From Gambelia wislizenii (Eukaryota > Chordata > Lepidosauria > Squamata > Crotaphytidae): DNA of 64,000 nt. The notes under the pieces are model-generated. The model made no database searches and was not told the DNA's origin. It saw nothing but the letters and a program-made list of their open reading frames with translations. Shown in pieces: positions 1-12,800 of the stretch (position 1 is the stretch's first letter; every line of letters begins with the position of its first letter). Where the stretch lies: the NCBI GenBank assembly GCA_030847615.1, contig JAUMIR010000004.1, forward strand, positions 271,769,501 to 271,833,500, written 5' to 3'. The position numbers and the translations under genes are program-made.

Positions 1-2874
1 TAGGGGGTGAAGATGCAGGACCAGCCGGGACCCGCAAATGAACCACTGGTTGGGGAAGTTGAGTCTGGTAGCTCCATTGTCACCTAAATTTCAGTGCTAC
101 ATTTCAGCATGAAGTTACAAATTGAAGGTTTGCTAGGATCTAAAGGGAGAACAGCCATATTTCAAGCAGGACATTGTGGTAGATGGTTCAAAATTTGACA
201 CAGTATATTAGTCCTCAGCCCATCTTTAGTGGCCAGTTTCACTTAGACATCCAAATGGAAGGCTCCTAAAAAGAAAAAGGAGGTCCTGCTGTAATTCTCA
301 AGGCACTCATTGCAGGTATTAGAACCTGGACAATAGTGGGTAACACTTCAGCTAATAAATAGAGCAGAATAATGAACATGAAGCTGTATAAATTTAATGG
401 AGAAAGAAAGAGGAGGGGGAGAAAAGAAAGTAAGAGTCTTTCTAGGGAGAAAAGATGCTACCTTCATACACATTTACCTTCATGCTGCATTCCACACCTG
501 GTTTTCTTTGCTCAAGAGTAATTATTTGTAACCTAACTCAAGGAAAGCAATAATTCATTTCCCATAATTCATTTCCAGAGATCTCCATGTTTACTCTTCA
601 GTCTTTAATCTCTTGAAGTGAGTGAATATTTGGATAATTTGAATTGGCTATTGGTTCTGTAGATATGGGGGTCCGACTGTACAAATTAATATATTTCTAT
701 TCTATGTCATGTAACCTGTTTATTCAGTGGGGCCCTTCTGCAAGAATCTCTCCAGGACATACATTGGACTCCAATCGCACTGGCTTTTAAATGAGGCTTC
801 CTAACCCCTTCATTTCAAGAGGCACTTACTTTAATTGCTGGATTTTGGTTTTGGTTTTGGAAAAAAAAAAACAGTTTAAAGGACAGAGCCTATACAAATA
901 TGCTCTGGGTTAAAATGTGACTTGGGAGTTTATCAGATGCAGCAAAAATAGCACAATTACGACGCCATGATAGTGTGAACGGGTCTGTGGTAAGCTGGCC
1001 CTTCTCTTCCAGCAGGAAGGGAAGGCTTCCAGCTTATTTGTACAATCTGAAAACACACTCTCAAAGGTTCCTCTAGTCTAGAAATCCCTTTCTAAGGTAA
1101 CACCACCACCACTAGCTGAGTTAACCCTTTCCTTTGTCTAGCACAGCAAAAAGCCAGACAGGTTGTGTAAAAACCAATAAGGACCTTTTTCTCTATCCCA
1201 GAGAAGTTCAGATAGCTGACCAAGAAAGGCACGTGACCATGAAGATTAGGAAACAGAAAAGGCTTTATTTTTAGTTCCAAAGGCTTAAGGCTACTTGGAG
1301 GACAACATGCCCCCAGGATTTTAGCTTGGGTTTTATAAGAAAAGATACATTCAGTCAGAGTACTAAAATGAAATCATAAAAGCTAACGCAACTAGCTAGA
1401 CGGTCCCTAAACTAAGAATAATAGTAACTTAACATTTCTGGTGTCATGCAATCAGTTCCTGTCCCACTTGGGATGGGTAGGCCAGGTTCATCCTAGCTGG
1501 CCCAATTTAGTATTTGGAGAGGGCATTCAGAGTTCTTTAAATGGAAGTCTCCTCCTGAGACTTCAGGTATCACTTAAGGGCCTTTTGATGTTATCAGGCC
1601 CATGAAAGAGAGATTGGCTTCCCCCAACCTCTGTTATCACAGTTTAGCATTTTGCTAGTTTTAAGTCATGCGCTCTCCCTATGTGCTCACCAGCATGTGG
1701 CTCAGAACAAAGGAATTCAGAAAACTTAAAAGTCTTTGTGGTCATCTGTGATTGGTTCTACATTGCCAATTCTGATTGGCTCTCCAGTCAGGTGATGTGA
1801 TGTCATGTTTAGGAAATGAGGTTCCCACCCCCCTTACCCATACCTGATGGTATGAAATCCAGGGAATGGAATTTTCCACTGCTGTGAACTATAGAGTTGG
1901 TAGAGGAAGTCTCCATGATGGCTGGGCAGGCCATCATGACAGGGTCCTACTATCTCATGATGTCATAGTCCTCCGGTGCTGTGTGCTCCAGCTGCAAATA
2001 AGTAATTGCTTTCCATTAATGGGACAAGTCATCAATAGCCCTCAATATCACTCTTTTTGCAGTATTGAAGAGTGTACAAAAACACATCCCACTGTAATTT
2101 TGAGATTACAGCATGAACAGGCAATCCTCTTTCCCCCATCACCCTGTTCTCGGTGAGAAAATGTCTGGGTGAGAACGTGAAAACTATCCATAGGACACTC
2201 TTTTTATGAACTGTCGCACTTTGTTTGTGTGCTTTCAAGTGTGTTTAAGTGTTCATGTGTTGATTTACTTTGTTAATACAAGTTTTCTTGGTGTTTGAAG
2301 CATGCTCATATCTTCTCATGATAACCACCAAAATCTTGACCATGCTAATTCACGGAAGTAAACTCCCATTCTTAAAGTGCTAATGGTCATCGTGCTATAA
2401 GTCTGTGGCATTTGAATCATGTGATTACAGTGCCATGCAATAATAAGTGTAATAATGCCACTATGTTTCTGCTTTCCTCATTCACAGAATTACAGCATGA
2501 TTAGCTGCTAGTCTAATAAAGTTCATGATGTTGCACTGGGAAATAAAATCTTTTAAACCTGCTTTTGTATTAACATTTAGTCACTTCTTTGAAATTCTAA
2601 AGACCCACAGACTCCCTAGGTTAGGCTTCAGGCCCAAACAAATTTTCCTGTGAAGATGTTCAATTGAAATCAATGGACTTTAGTTCTAAATAGATGTCAC
2701 ACCCTCTGTTCTGACTTGACAGGAACAGTCCTGATTAATCCTTTGCCATCCCACCTTTTCAGCTGCTTTCAAAAGTTCTAGTTTCTCTCTCCTCCTACAT
2801 TTCCACTATGTCCTCAGCTTCTTTCATCAGTGCAAACTGAGTTCAAAGTACAAAAGTAGTTTGCACTCCATTAA
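1..2874. other. Intron of the TMEM68-like gene, no recognised content
   Basis: AT-rich non-coding sequence upstream of exon A. No family-matching exon, RNA gene or clear repeat was recognised. Short ORFs at 1092-1280 (-), 1866-2156 (+) and 2032-2238 (-) show no family motif. An N-terminal exon with weak similarity could be missed. Confidence 0.5.
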
Positions 2875-3176
2875 GGACTTTTTCAGATGGGGGGGGGAAC
2901 CCCGAGGAGGTCAGGAGAAGAACAGGGCTGTTGCTCTTACAGAGCCCTGTTTCAGATGACACAATCCTCATCTTCCCCTGTGCTATGGGCACTGCTTTTT
3001 ATTGATGGAGGTTCTCTGTCAATAAAAAGCAGCACCCACAGCATGGGGGAAGGTCGGGAGGAGGTCGGGAGGAAGACGGAGGAGGACAGGGCTGTTTGAA
3101 ATGGGGCTCTGTAAGCGCAACAGCCCCGTTCTTCTCCCAACCTCGGGGGGGGGGGTTCCCCCATCTGAAAAAGTCC
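2875..3176. mobile_element. Palindromic MITE with GGACTTTTTCAGA ends and TAA target duplication
   Basis: A 302-bp almost perfect inverted repeat starts GGACTTTTTCAGATGGGG and ends with the reverse complement. The fold centre is near 3025, in a loop between two copies of CTTTTTATTGA and its complement. Direct TAA flanks lie at 2872-2874 and 3177-3179. There is no transposase, so it is non-autonomous. Short ORFs on both strands inside it are by-products of the palindrome. Confidence 0.85.
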
Positions 3177-3717
3177 TAACTCAGTAGGAGGAAGAGAAGA
3201 GGAAAGTGTTGAATCTTGGCTTTCCCAGGAGACCGAGGCAAAAGCAAACTGCTACAGCATCGCCTAGCTTGCCTGTTCTTCCTCATTAATTAACATTTGC
3301 CATCTTGACCATACTCTGATGTTGCTTGGCCACACGTGTTCTAGTTTTCCTTTGTGAAATACTAAAGGGTATGAAATATACATAGGACTGAGCCACCACA
3401 GAATTAAACTAAATAAAAGCAGCAAAGTAGATGTTATAAAAATATGCCTCACCCAAAGGGTGGATTTCAATTTATTTCTACCTGTTTCCCAAGTGCAGCT
3501 CACAAGGAAAGCTGTTCATCCATCAAGAACCACTATAAGGCAGCTGCTGCCTCTACGGGATGATTACAATTTTTGTATCCTAAAATGATTTGACTTTGAA
3601 CAGAGCTTTATTCTCTTACTTGGGTTTTCATTACTATCACTTTTTGCCTGGTAAACAAACTTTTCTTTGTTTTGTTTAATTTACATTTCAGTATTACCTA
3701 TTGAATTTTTTTTTCAG

Positions 3718-3882
3718 GTTATGAGATTATTGGCATGGAACATATTCCAGAAGGACCAGCGATTATTGTTTTTTATCATGGCGCACTTGGCTATGACTAT
3801 GTGTTTTTTTCAAGTAAGCTGTATTTAAAGACAGGCAGACTTTGTCATACTGTGGCTGAAAATCTACTGTATATTATACCAG
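3718..3882 (+). CDS. TMEM68-like: TMEM68-like exon A (catalytic H-x5-D block)
   Basis: A polypyrimidine tract ending TTTTTTTTCAG precedes 3718; the donor is AG|GTACTG after 3882. The exon enters in phase 1, its first two bases GT completing a Gly codon, and reads [12 protein letters not shown] and then [13 protein letters not shown]. It ends on the first base of a Gly codon. The ATG at 3735 is internal to the protein and is not a start. Confidence 0.85.
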
Positions 3883-6800
3883 GTACTGTACTTGTAATTC
3901 TACATTTTAAATGGGAATATTGCAAAATTGTTTGAACTGTGAAAAACTGTAGAGGTCACTCCGATTATTGGTCCCAGCTAGAATAGGGCATTCATAGGAA
4001 TTAAGCTAACACTATGTAAGTCCTTTTGGTTCAATGGAACTGCTCTCATTGGGACCATCAATTGGATTTAGTTGATAAAGGAAACCAGCCAACCAAAACT
4101 GAAACTCTTTTCACTGTATCTAAGACTACCTGTTCAGTTCACAAGCTTCATCCAGTGCATAAGATTACCTATTTTATTCGTGATCAATATATATCTGTTT
4201 GTCTGTCTGTCTCTCACTCAATGTATAATTTAAAAGTTTCTACGCTTTCAGTATTCTTCCTAAAACTGGGCTGCTCTTTGCAGGTAGAATGTCTTTCAGT
4301 GGATCTGAAGGGTGCTTTTCAAGCAGGAAATCTGTTGCACTGGAGATTACTCTTAAACATACACACATAGAATTCAGTTGTGACTTCTATCCTTGATAAA
4401 AAAAATGTTCCAATTAATAAGATTCCATCAACTTCCACCCACAGTATTTATGGTCAGGATTGCTCTGTCCATGATTAAACACTCCGTCTTAGCCCTGCCT
4501 ATGCTGGAATGTGACCCTGAGGGCAGGGCCAAATCAATTTATCCAATCTTGCCCCAAAACTAATATAACCTGCTAGTGTGTTACTTTAAACTCCCAACCA
4601 GAAATAAAGGTATAGGTTTACTGAGCCTTTCTTGGACTGTGATATGTTGGGTTGATCTCTGTCCAGTTCAGTGGATCGGAAGCTGTATATGTCTAATGGA
4701 AATAGATCACTTGCTCAATTGTACCATCTGACAAGTGCCCATAACAGTTATCAAATATATATCACTCAGGTTGAGTGTGTGCCTTGAAGCAGCTCTGTTG
4801 GACTGGAGATTCTGCTCATGACATTAGACTTTGAGATTGAGTGTATCCAGAGAAGATGGGCCCAAAGCCTTTATACAGACATGGATGACATTAGGAGGAC
4901 AAATATGCCAAGTTGTTGCAATTTTGGCTGCTAAATTTGTACTACCCATTGGAAATCCCCTCACTAAATTACACCTTCAATGTGAAGTCGAAGGCTTTCA
5001 TGGCCAGCATCCATAGGTTTTCTGTGGGTTATTTCTGGGCTGTTAGGCCGTGTTCTGGAAGAGTTTATTTCTGACATTTCGCCTGCATCTGTGGCTGGCA
5101 TCTTCAGAGAATGGTTGGGTAGGAGTGTTGGGGGGTTATATACTGTAAATTTGTGTATTTGAATGCTTAGTTTCTGTGTGGAGATATGCAAGGAGGATTA
5201 GTGTCTGATTGGCTAATCATCCACTGTCTGCTGGAAATCCCCCTGTTCCTGGGTGGAGTTCACTTGCATGTGTTGAGTTTTGATTTTAGTGTTTTTCAGG
5301 ACTGGTAGCCAGCTTTTGTTTACTTTTAGGATTTCTTTCCTGTTGAAGTTGTCCAGGTGTTTGTAGATTTCAATAGCTTTCCTGTGCATTCTGACATGAT
5401 AGGTGTTGGCCTGGTCCAGAATTTATGTGTTTTTAAATAACTTTTTGCACCCAGGGACAGGGGGATTTCCAGCAAACAATGGACCATTAGCCAATCAGAC
5501 ACTAGTCCTACTTGCATATCTCCACCCAGAAATTAGCCATTCAAATACACAAATTTACATATCCTCTCCAACAGAGGCTCACAGTATCTAAACCCCACAC
5601 ACACTCCTACCCAACCATTCTCTGAAGATGCCAGCCACAGATGCAGGTGAAATGTCAGAAATAAACTCTTCCAGAACACAGCCTAACAGCCCAGAAAAAA
5701 GCCATGGAAAACCTATAATTATACCTTGGTTTGCAAACATTTGGCAATACCCAGCCCTGCACAGTATTACACCCCTGCTATCCCTTCTTTCCAACACAGT
5801 CTGACTGTCTCAGATCATAGAGGACATCCCTGAGAATCAAAGCAGGCAACAGGCAACTGCACTCATTCTTCCCTCTGCCTAAGGCAGACACAGATAGTTA
5901 GTAACAGTGTCCAAACAATAAGAGGATGGATTTTATATCAAGGCATCCACTGAGCCCTTGCAGCTGTCTTGTTCTTGTGGCCCACAAGCAATAACTAACA
6001 GACAGTATTTCTAATGAGGTATATTTGCTTACACCACAAAGGAAAGAAAGTAGTTTGGACACAGTGTCACAGACATGGTAGCAAAGCCCTGAGTTTGGGC
6101 ATATCAGTGCATGGATCTCACAATAGACCAGAATGGAGGACCAAAGGAAGATAAAACAATAAAGCAAGTAAACCATGAAACAATTGAGACATGAAATGAA
6201 AGACAAGGTTCTTAACACAGAAAACTTAGTATTTGCAAGCAGGATTTCTTCACAGACTATTCCATAAATATGGTTTCTGCAAAGTATGCTACTCTTTTAT
6301 TTATTTTATTTTGTTTATGTAAATGCCATATTTTTATAGGAGTGAAACCTGTGCTTACTGTGCTAGGTTTCACACCTGGCAAGAAAGCTGAATGTGTTGA
6401 AATCCTGAAGAAAGGCGATTTATTGGGGATCTCACCTGGTGGAATGAGAGAAGCAATCTTTAGTGACCATCACTATGGGCTGATTTGGGGCAACCGTATA
6501 GGTTTTGCCCAAGTAGCTTTAGAAGCCAAAGTGGTAAGTAGTTGCTCTGTGGTATTTATTTCTCACATTATGTTTGGGATAACATTTAATTTATAGGGAT
6601 ACAGAAGCACTTTGATAACAAGAAATGTGACAGTAAACTTGTAGGCAAGGAATTAAGGTCCACTCCAAGGTAGCAATCCTACAAGGTCAAGATCACACTG
6701 GTAAATCATACAAGGTATGGCTATTAAATAATGAGACTGATACAATAACCCATCTTTATTTATATGTTATAATGGCTTGTCCCCTTAAATATTCTCCCCG

Positions 6801-9800
6801 TGAACACTCACACACCATTGCAATCTTGTTTTCCACTGGCCGAAGGTGTGGAGCAGATCAGTTTCTGTCAGCTGTTTCAACACATCTGCCATTTTCTTCT
6901 TTGCTGCATCAATTAACTCAAAATGTAGAATCATAGAATTGGAAGAGACCACAAGGGCCATCCAGTCCAAACCCCTGCCATGCAAGAATACACAATCAAA
7001 ACATTCCTGACAGATAGCCATCCAGCTTCTGTTTAAAAACCTCCAAAGAAGGAGACTCCACCAAACTCTGAGGCAGTATATTCCACTTCCGAACAGCTCT
7101 TACTGTTAGGAAGTTCTTCATAATGTTTAGGTGGAATCTCTTTTCCTGTAGTTTGAACCCATTGCTCCATGATCTAGTCTCTGGAGCAGCAGAAAACAAG
7201 CTTGCCCCATCCTCAGTATGACATCCCTTCAAATATTTAAACATGGCTGTCATGTCACCTCTCAACCTTCTCTTCTCTTCCCCAGACTAAACACACCCAG
7301 TTTCTTAAGCTGCTCCTCATAGGACGTGGCTTCCACACCTTTAACCATTTTGGTTTGCCCTCCTCTGGACACGTTCCAGCTTCTCAATATCCTTCTTGAA
7401 TGGTGGTGTCCAGAACTGGACACAGTATTCCAGGTGGGGTCTGACCAAAGCAGAATAGAGTGGCACTATTACCTCCATAGATTTTCCATTGTTTTTTCCC
7501 CCAGGCTGTTAGGCCATGTTCTGGAAGAGTTTATTTCTGACGTTTCACCTGCATCTGTGGCTGGCATCTTCAGATAGTGGTTGGGTAGGGGTGTGGGGGG
7601 AGTTTATTTACTGTGAGCTCCTGTTGGAGAGGATATGTAAATTTGTGTATTTGAATGGCTAGTTTCTGGGTGGAGATATGCAAAGAGGATTAGTGTCTGA
7701 TTGGCTAATGGTCCATTGTCTGCTGGAAATATCCTTGTCCCTGGGTAGAGTTCACTTACATGTGTTAAGCTTTGATTTTAGTGTTTTTCAGGACTGGTAG
7801 CCAGATATTGTTGACTTCTTAGGGTTTCTTCTTTACTGTTGAAGTTGTCCAGGTGTTTGTGGATTTCAATAGCTTCTCTGTGCATTCTGACCAGCAGACA
7901 ATGGACCATTAGCCAAACAGACACTAATCCTCCTTGCATATCTCCACCCAGAAACTAGCCATTCAAATACACAAATTTACATATCCTCTGCAACAGGGGC
8001 TCACAGTATATAAACTCGACACACACTCCTACCCAACCATTCTCTGAAGAAGCCAGCCACAGATGCAGGCAAAACGTCAGAAATAAACTCTTCCAGAACA
8101 TGGCCTCACAGCCCGGAAAAAAACCCATGGAAAACCTATGGATGCCGGCTATGAAAGCCTTCAACTTCACACTATTACTTCCCTTGATCTAGACACTATA
8201 CTTCTATTGATGCAGCCTAGGATTGCATTGGCTTTTTTAGCTGCTGCATCACACTGCTGAATCATGTTCAGCTTGTGGTCTACTAAGACTCCTAGATCCC
8301 TTTCACATGTACTGCCATCAAGCCACATGTTACCCATACTGTATCTGTGCATTTCATTTTTACTGCCCAAGTGTAGTATCCTACATTTCTCCCTGTTGAA
8401 TTTCATTTTGTTAGTTTTGCCCCAGCTTTCTAACCTGTTAATATCATTTTGGATTCTGATCCTGGCTTCCGGGGTATTAGCTACCCCTCCTAATTTGGTG
8501 TCATCTTTAAACTTTTTTAAATTTTTTAATTAGGTATTTATATCCCACTCTTCAACCACAAATCATTAAGCAATAGCAATTTACACATCTACACTGCATT
8601 AAGCAGTTTCCAATGTGTATTAGCCCTTGCAGGCCTCCATCTGTTGTTGTACACTAGGGTTTAGCCCTCCTTCCATACAGTCTGAAAAAGTACAGATGCA
8701 GCTGTTACCTTCTGTGACATTTGCATATATCACCAACTGGTTGTTCACCCAAGAGTATAATCTTAAAGTTTGCTGTCCAGAATTGTGAAAACTATCTAAA
8801 CATTTTTAACTAGTAGCAAAAACATAATCTGCATGCAGGTATCAGCGATCCCAAATACAGTCTGTGGCACCTGCAGTTTTAATGATCAAGTATTTAACTA
8901 GCCCATCTTACATTAACTGTACAATTTAAAAGCTGGGGGAGGTAAGGGAGGGAGGGAAATAGGAGGAGATGTTTGAGGAAAACTTTTCACTTAATTGCCC
9001 ACGTGCCTATCATTGCATGATCCAAGAATTATAAAAGGATTCATTGCAGCTTACTCCCCACCAATGATTATATAAAGTATGTGATATAATAATATACAGT
9101 GGAAATCTGTCATGTACAGTCTTCTTGAGATTCAGGATATTATCAAACTAGTGTGTAAAAACACTGTAATTCCATGAGTGAGGATAGCATTGTGGAATTA
9201 TTACACTTACAAACATTGTGGAATTATTACACTTACCATCACACCATTCCACATACATTTTTTGTTCCGCCCCTTCTCCCTCCCATCCAGAAAGCCTCGC
9301 ATCCAGGCAGCCTCACACCATCTGTAAAATGGTGGATATGAAATCAGTACATAATATAATCAACAGGGACTCCTGAAAGACTCCAAACACTCTCTTTTCA
9401 TAGAGGGAGAGGAAGAACTTACCTTTCAGCCTAAAAAGCCTTTCTGAAAAGGGCCCCACCCCAGTTGTATATTTGTATATTATATCACAATAGAAATCAG
9501 GCTGAAACACAATCAACAGAGGAGAAGTTACTCAACAGAGAAGATTATCAGATGCAGCAAAAACTACGTCAAATGACTGCGACAAGAACAAAAATTACCA
9601 GCATTCAGGACATCATCATCCAGCATTCTGGGGGCATAGCATAGGTGTCAATAAGGCGTCCCTTTTGATTAGTGAATTCTCCCCATAAATACAAAAGGAA
9701 CACCTTACTGATGCCTGTGCTACCACTCCCAGAATAGCCCAAGGACAAAGCTTCTGGTAACATCTCCCTTTCTGTTCTTGTCATGATCTTCAGACATGGT

Positions 9801-12800
9801 TGGGAACATGATTTTGTGTGTGTGTGCAGTTCCCCATGTCTGATAATCGCCAGAGTTATGACGAATTCCCAGTCCCCAGACTCAAAACACTTTCTTTCCA
9901 TAGAGGCCCACAGGGAGAGATTCTGAAAAGGCATCAGCTGCTTGCGAGCCTTGGGGAACGCTTACATGACAAAAAAAAAAAAAAAGCCCAAGACTCGTGT
10001 GGATCCCTAGTAGTTCACACACATCACGGGCTATTCAGAAGGAAGGGGTAGCAAAAAGCCCAGTTAACCCTTGACTTTTCACCCCTCTATTTTTCAGGAC
10101 CTTTTTAGCAAAGTCCGAGACAACCCATTGTCTGTCTATTGGTTGTCTGAACAATCAGGAACCATCCCAGGACATGGGCTGAATATTGATTGGTCAAACT
10201 TTGGAGGGGGCGGGCTTGCAAGGGAAGCCTTGCAATTCTTGATGCCCAGCTGGCAGAAGCTGCAGCCAGCTGAGAGCCACCAACCTCTCCCTCTCTCCTC
10301 CTCCAGGCTGTGTCTCAGCCTCACTTAAAGCATTGCTTTCTATTGGAAGGAAAAGAAGTGGGGGTTAAGAGTGGGGTGGGACAGAAAGCACTTAAAACAT
10401 TGCTTTCTATTGGGAAGAAATGAAATGGGAGGAGGAGTGAAGAGACAAATAGAACTTAAAGCATTGCTTTCTATTGGAAGGAAAAGAAGTGGGGGAGAAA
10501 TGGGGGACAGAAAGAACTTAAAGCATTGCTTTCTACTAGAAGGACACGTGGGGGGAAGAAAGAATTTAAAGCATTAATTTCTATTGGAAGGAAAAGAAGT
10601 GGGGGAAGAGTGGGGTGGGACAGAAAGAACTTAAACTATTGCTTTCTATTGGAAAGAAAAGAAGTGTGGGCAGGGGATGGGGGTTCTCTTTAGAGGTGAA
10701 GGTAGCTGTGGCTGGCAGGGATGGGGGTGGTTCTCCAAGACTGGCCATTCCAAAAATGGCAGATCCAGAATTGCCAGGCTTCCCTTGCAAACCCATCCCC
10801 TCCAAAGTCTGACCAATCAAAATAATGCTCTGCTATGTGCCCCTATCCCGGGATGGAGGTACTCAGAACAACAAATCCAAAAAAACAAGACTTATGCTAC
10901 CTGTGACAAATCATGTAAACACTAAGAGACGAACTCAGGATGAAGATATCTTACTTCTCCCTGGGATAAAAACTGCAGTATAAAAGAGCCTTTGGCCTTT
11001 TACTGAGCAAGCAAACCACTTCCAATCTATGGCAAGACTGACTTTTTTCTTCTTCTCCATTCTTCTTTTTTTATTTATGCCAAACTTAGCTATCCTTTTG
11101 CTCCATAAACCCAGCTATCTGACCAAGGTTCTAGAAAGTTCTCTCCCCACCACACACACACTCCCTGCTGTCTTCTCAAATAAATCACACCGTCTGTTCT
11201 TAGCCTGCCTAACAATAGAACCATACAACACATTGCTACCAATTATTATATATCTTTTTTGAGATAGCAGACCTTCCCTTTTACAAATGTAACTGACAGA
11301 GAGCTCCCACCCAGACAATGACCTAATTCACCAAAGCCTATTTTTAACTTCAGTGTGAATTGGAGAATCTAGAAAGTTAAGTGAAATCAAAAGAAAAAAT
11401 AGTGACATAATAATATAATGAGTTAATTGATGAATTAATTTCATGCTTTGAGATGAAGCATAAGACTCGGTCAGGCCAGACTCAAGACCTTGGACAAAGT
11501 ATAGGATTCCAATCAATCAAAATATTTTGAGAGAATGGGTAGCTCCCAAAGAGCATAAATTTAGCACACCTTAGGGAGAATTTTTATAGCAAAATCTGCT
11601 TGGTCCTCTAAACCCTAAACAGCCAATCAGACCCACCACAGGTTTGAATATTCTAAACATTGGCATATTTCAAGTTTTATTAACCAAGATGTAAAAATTT
11701 CTCACAAATGATCAAATCTCCTTGATCTTCCTAGCACCACTTAATAAGCAAAATGATAATGTGGGTGTTTACAAAATAATACAACCTCACAGCTCCCTCC
11801 TATAACTATGCTGGTGCAGACACTTGTGATGGCATGGAGGCCCAAGATGGAAACTTACAAATAAATCTTGAAACCCAAAGTAGATTTTCTTTAGAGGACT
11901 GAGAACTGAATATATGCCATTATTATAACTCTCTTCAAAGCCACTAACAGTGCACATGCTGAATAATATTCAGAAGTCCCATTTAGTTTAGTGTGGTTGC
12001 AAACAGGTAAATGGGTACAGGATTATATCCGAAGTCAAGCAAACTAAAAAAGACTCACAGTTAAACATTACAGAGAGCTGAAGAGGACAAATAGTGTTGA
12101 AAAAGTTGTATCTATTAAAACAGCATATTTGACTGAACATAATTTTGTTTTAAATGGGTTCTTTTTATTTGCTGCTTGGTTTCTGAACATGGTTGGAAAA
12201 GTGTACCTTTTTTCAGCAATATGTGAGTAGGGTTACACTGGATCAGTTTCAGTTGGTGAGTACCATCGATGTGGACAAGCTGCTAGGGCAAGGAAGACAA
12301 GTTGTCCTCTCGATCCCTGTCCTTCTTGGCTGATCATCCAGGGAGGAGATGCAATTAGATCTCAATTACAATATACAGGAGCCCCGTATATGCTCCAAAA
12401 AAGTGATACAAGGACTCTCTGAAACAACATCTCAGGCTCGGCCAAATTGATCACCAACAATGGTCCGCCCTGGCCTCACATCGGGAGGCATGGAGACACA
12501 CTGTCCACAATGCTGCATCCTTATTTGAGAACTCACGCCGAACAAGTCTTGAAGAGAAATGACAACACAGAAAGAATCACAACCCAAAAACATCACCCAA
12601 GGAGACCTTCTGCTGTGCTTTCTGCAACCGGACTTGTTTATCTCAGATTGGCCTTTTTAGTCATCAGCGTGCTTGCAGAAAGTGTGGGATGAGTCCTTCC
12701 TGAATCTTTGTTTGTGAAGAAAAGCCAGAGAGACAATATACAGGCGCCCCGTATATGCAGGGGATTGGTTCCAGGGTCCCCCGCAGATAATTAAATCCAT

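Larger units (their letters stand above)
4978..5717 (-). mobile_element. Penelope-like element 3' fragment with inverted terminal copies
   Basis: The left part (4978 to about 5460) read on the minus strand encodes [19 protein letters not shown] and [13 protein letters not shown], the C-terminal end of a PLE GIY-YIG endonuclease, broken by stops. It is followed by the non-coding end beginning (plus strand) GAAGGCTTTCATGGCCAGC. The right part (about 5461-5717) repeats the same end in the opposite orientation, giving an inverted pair. An imperfect 10-bp target duplication, ATTACACCTT (4968-4977) and ATTATACCTT (5718-5727), bounds the insertion. The PLE assignment rests on remembered protein motifs. 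Confidence 0.7.
6925..8510 (-). mobile_element. CR1 LINE 3' fragment, split by a PLE
   Basis: Minus-strand sequence collinear with the 3' half of the CR1 at 41.0-45.2 kb. 6925-7472 matches the ORF2 C-terminus and its ATAGAAT tail, and 8179 to about 8510 continues upstream with YRMG-like and [15 protein letters not shown] reading. The copy is 5' truncated and interrupted at 7473-8169 by a PLE fragment. Stops and frame changes make it non-functional. Confidence 0.85.

Noticed and set aside
2875..3176. Two 70-codon ORFs facing each other
   Set aside because: Mirror products of the palindromic MITE.
10324..10670. CRISPR-like array
   Set aside because: Units are contiguous without unique spacers and the genome is a vertebrate; it is a minisatellite.
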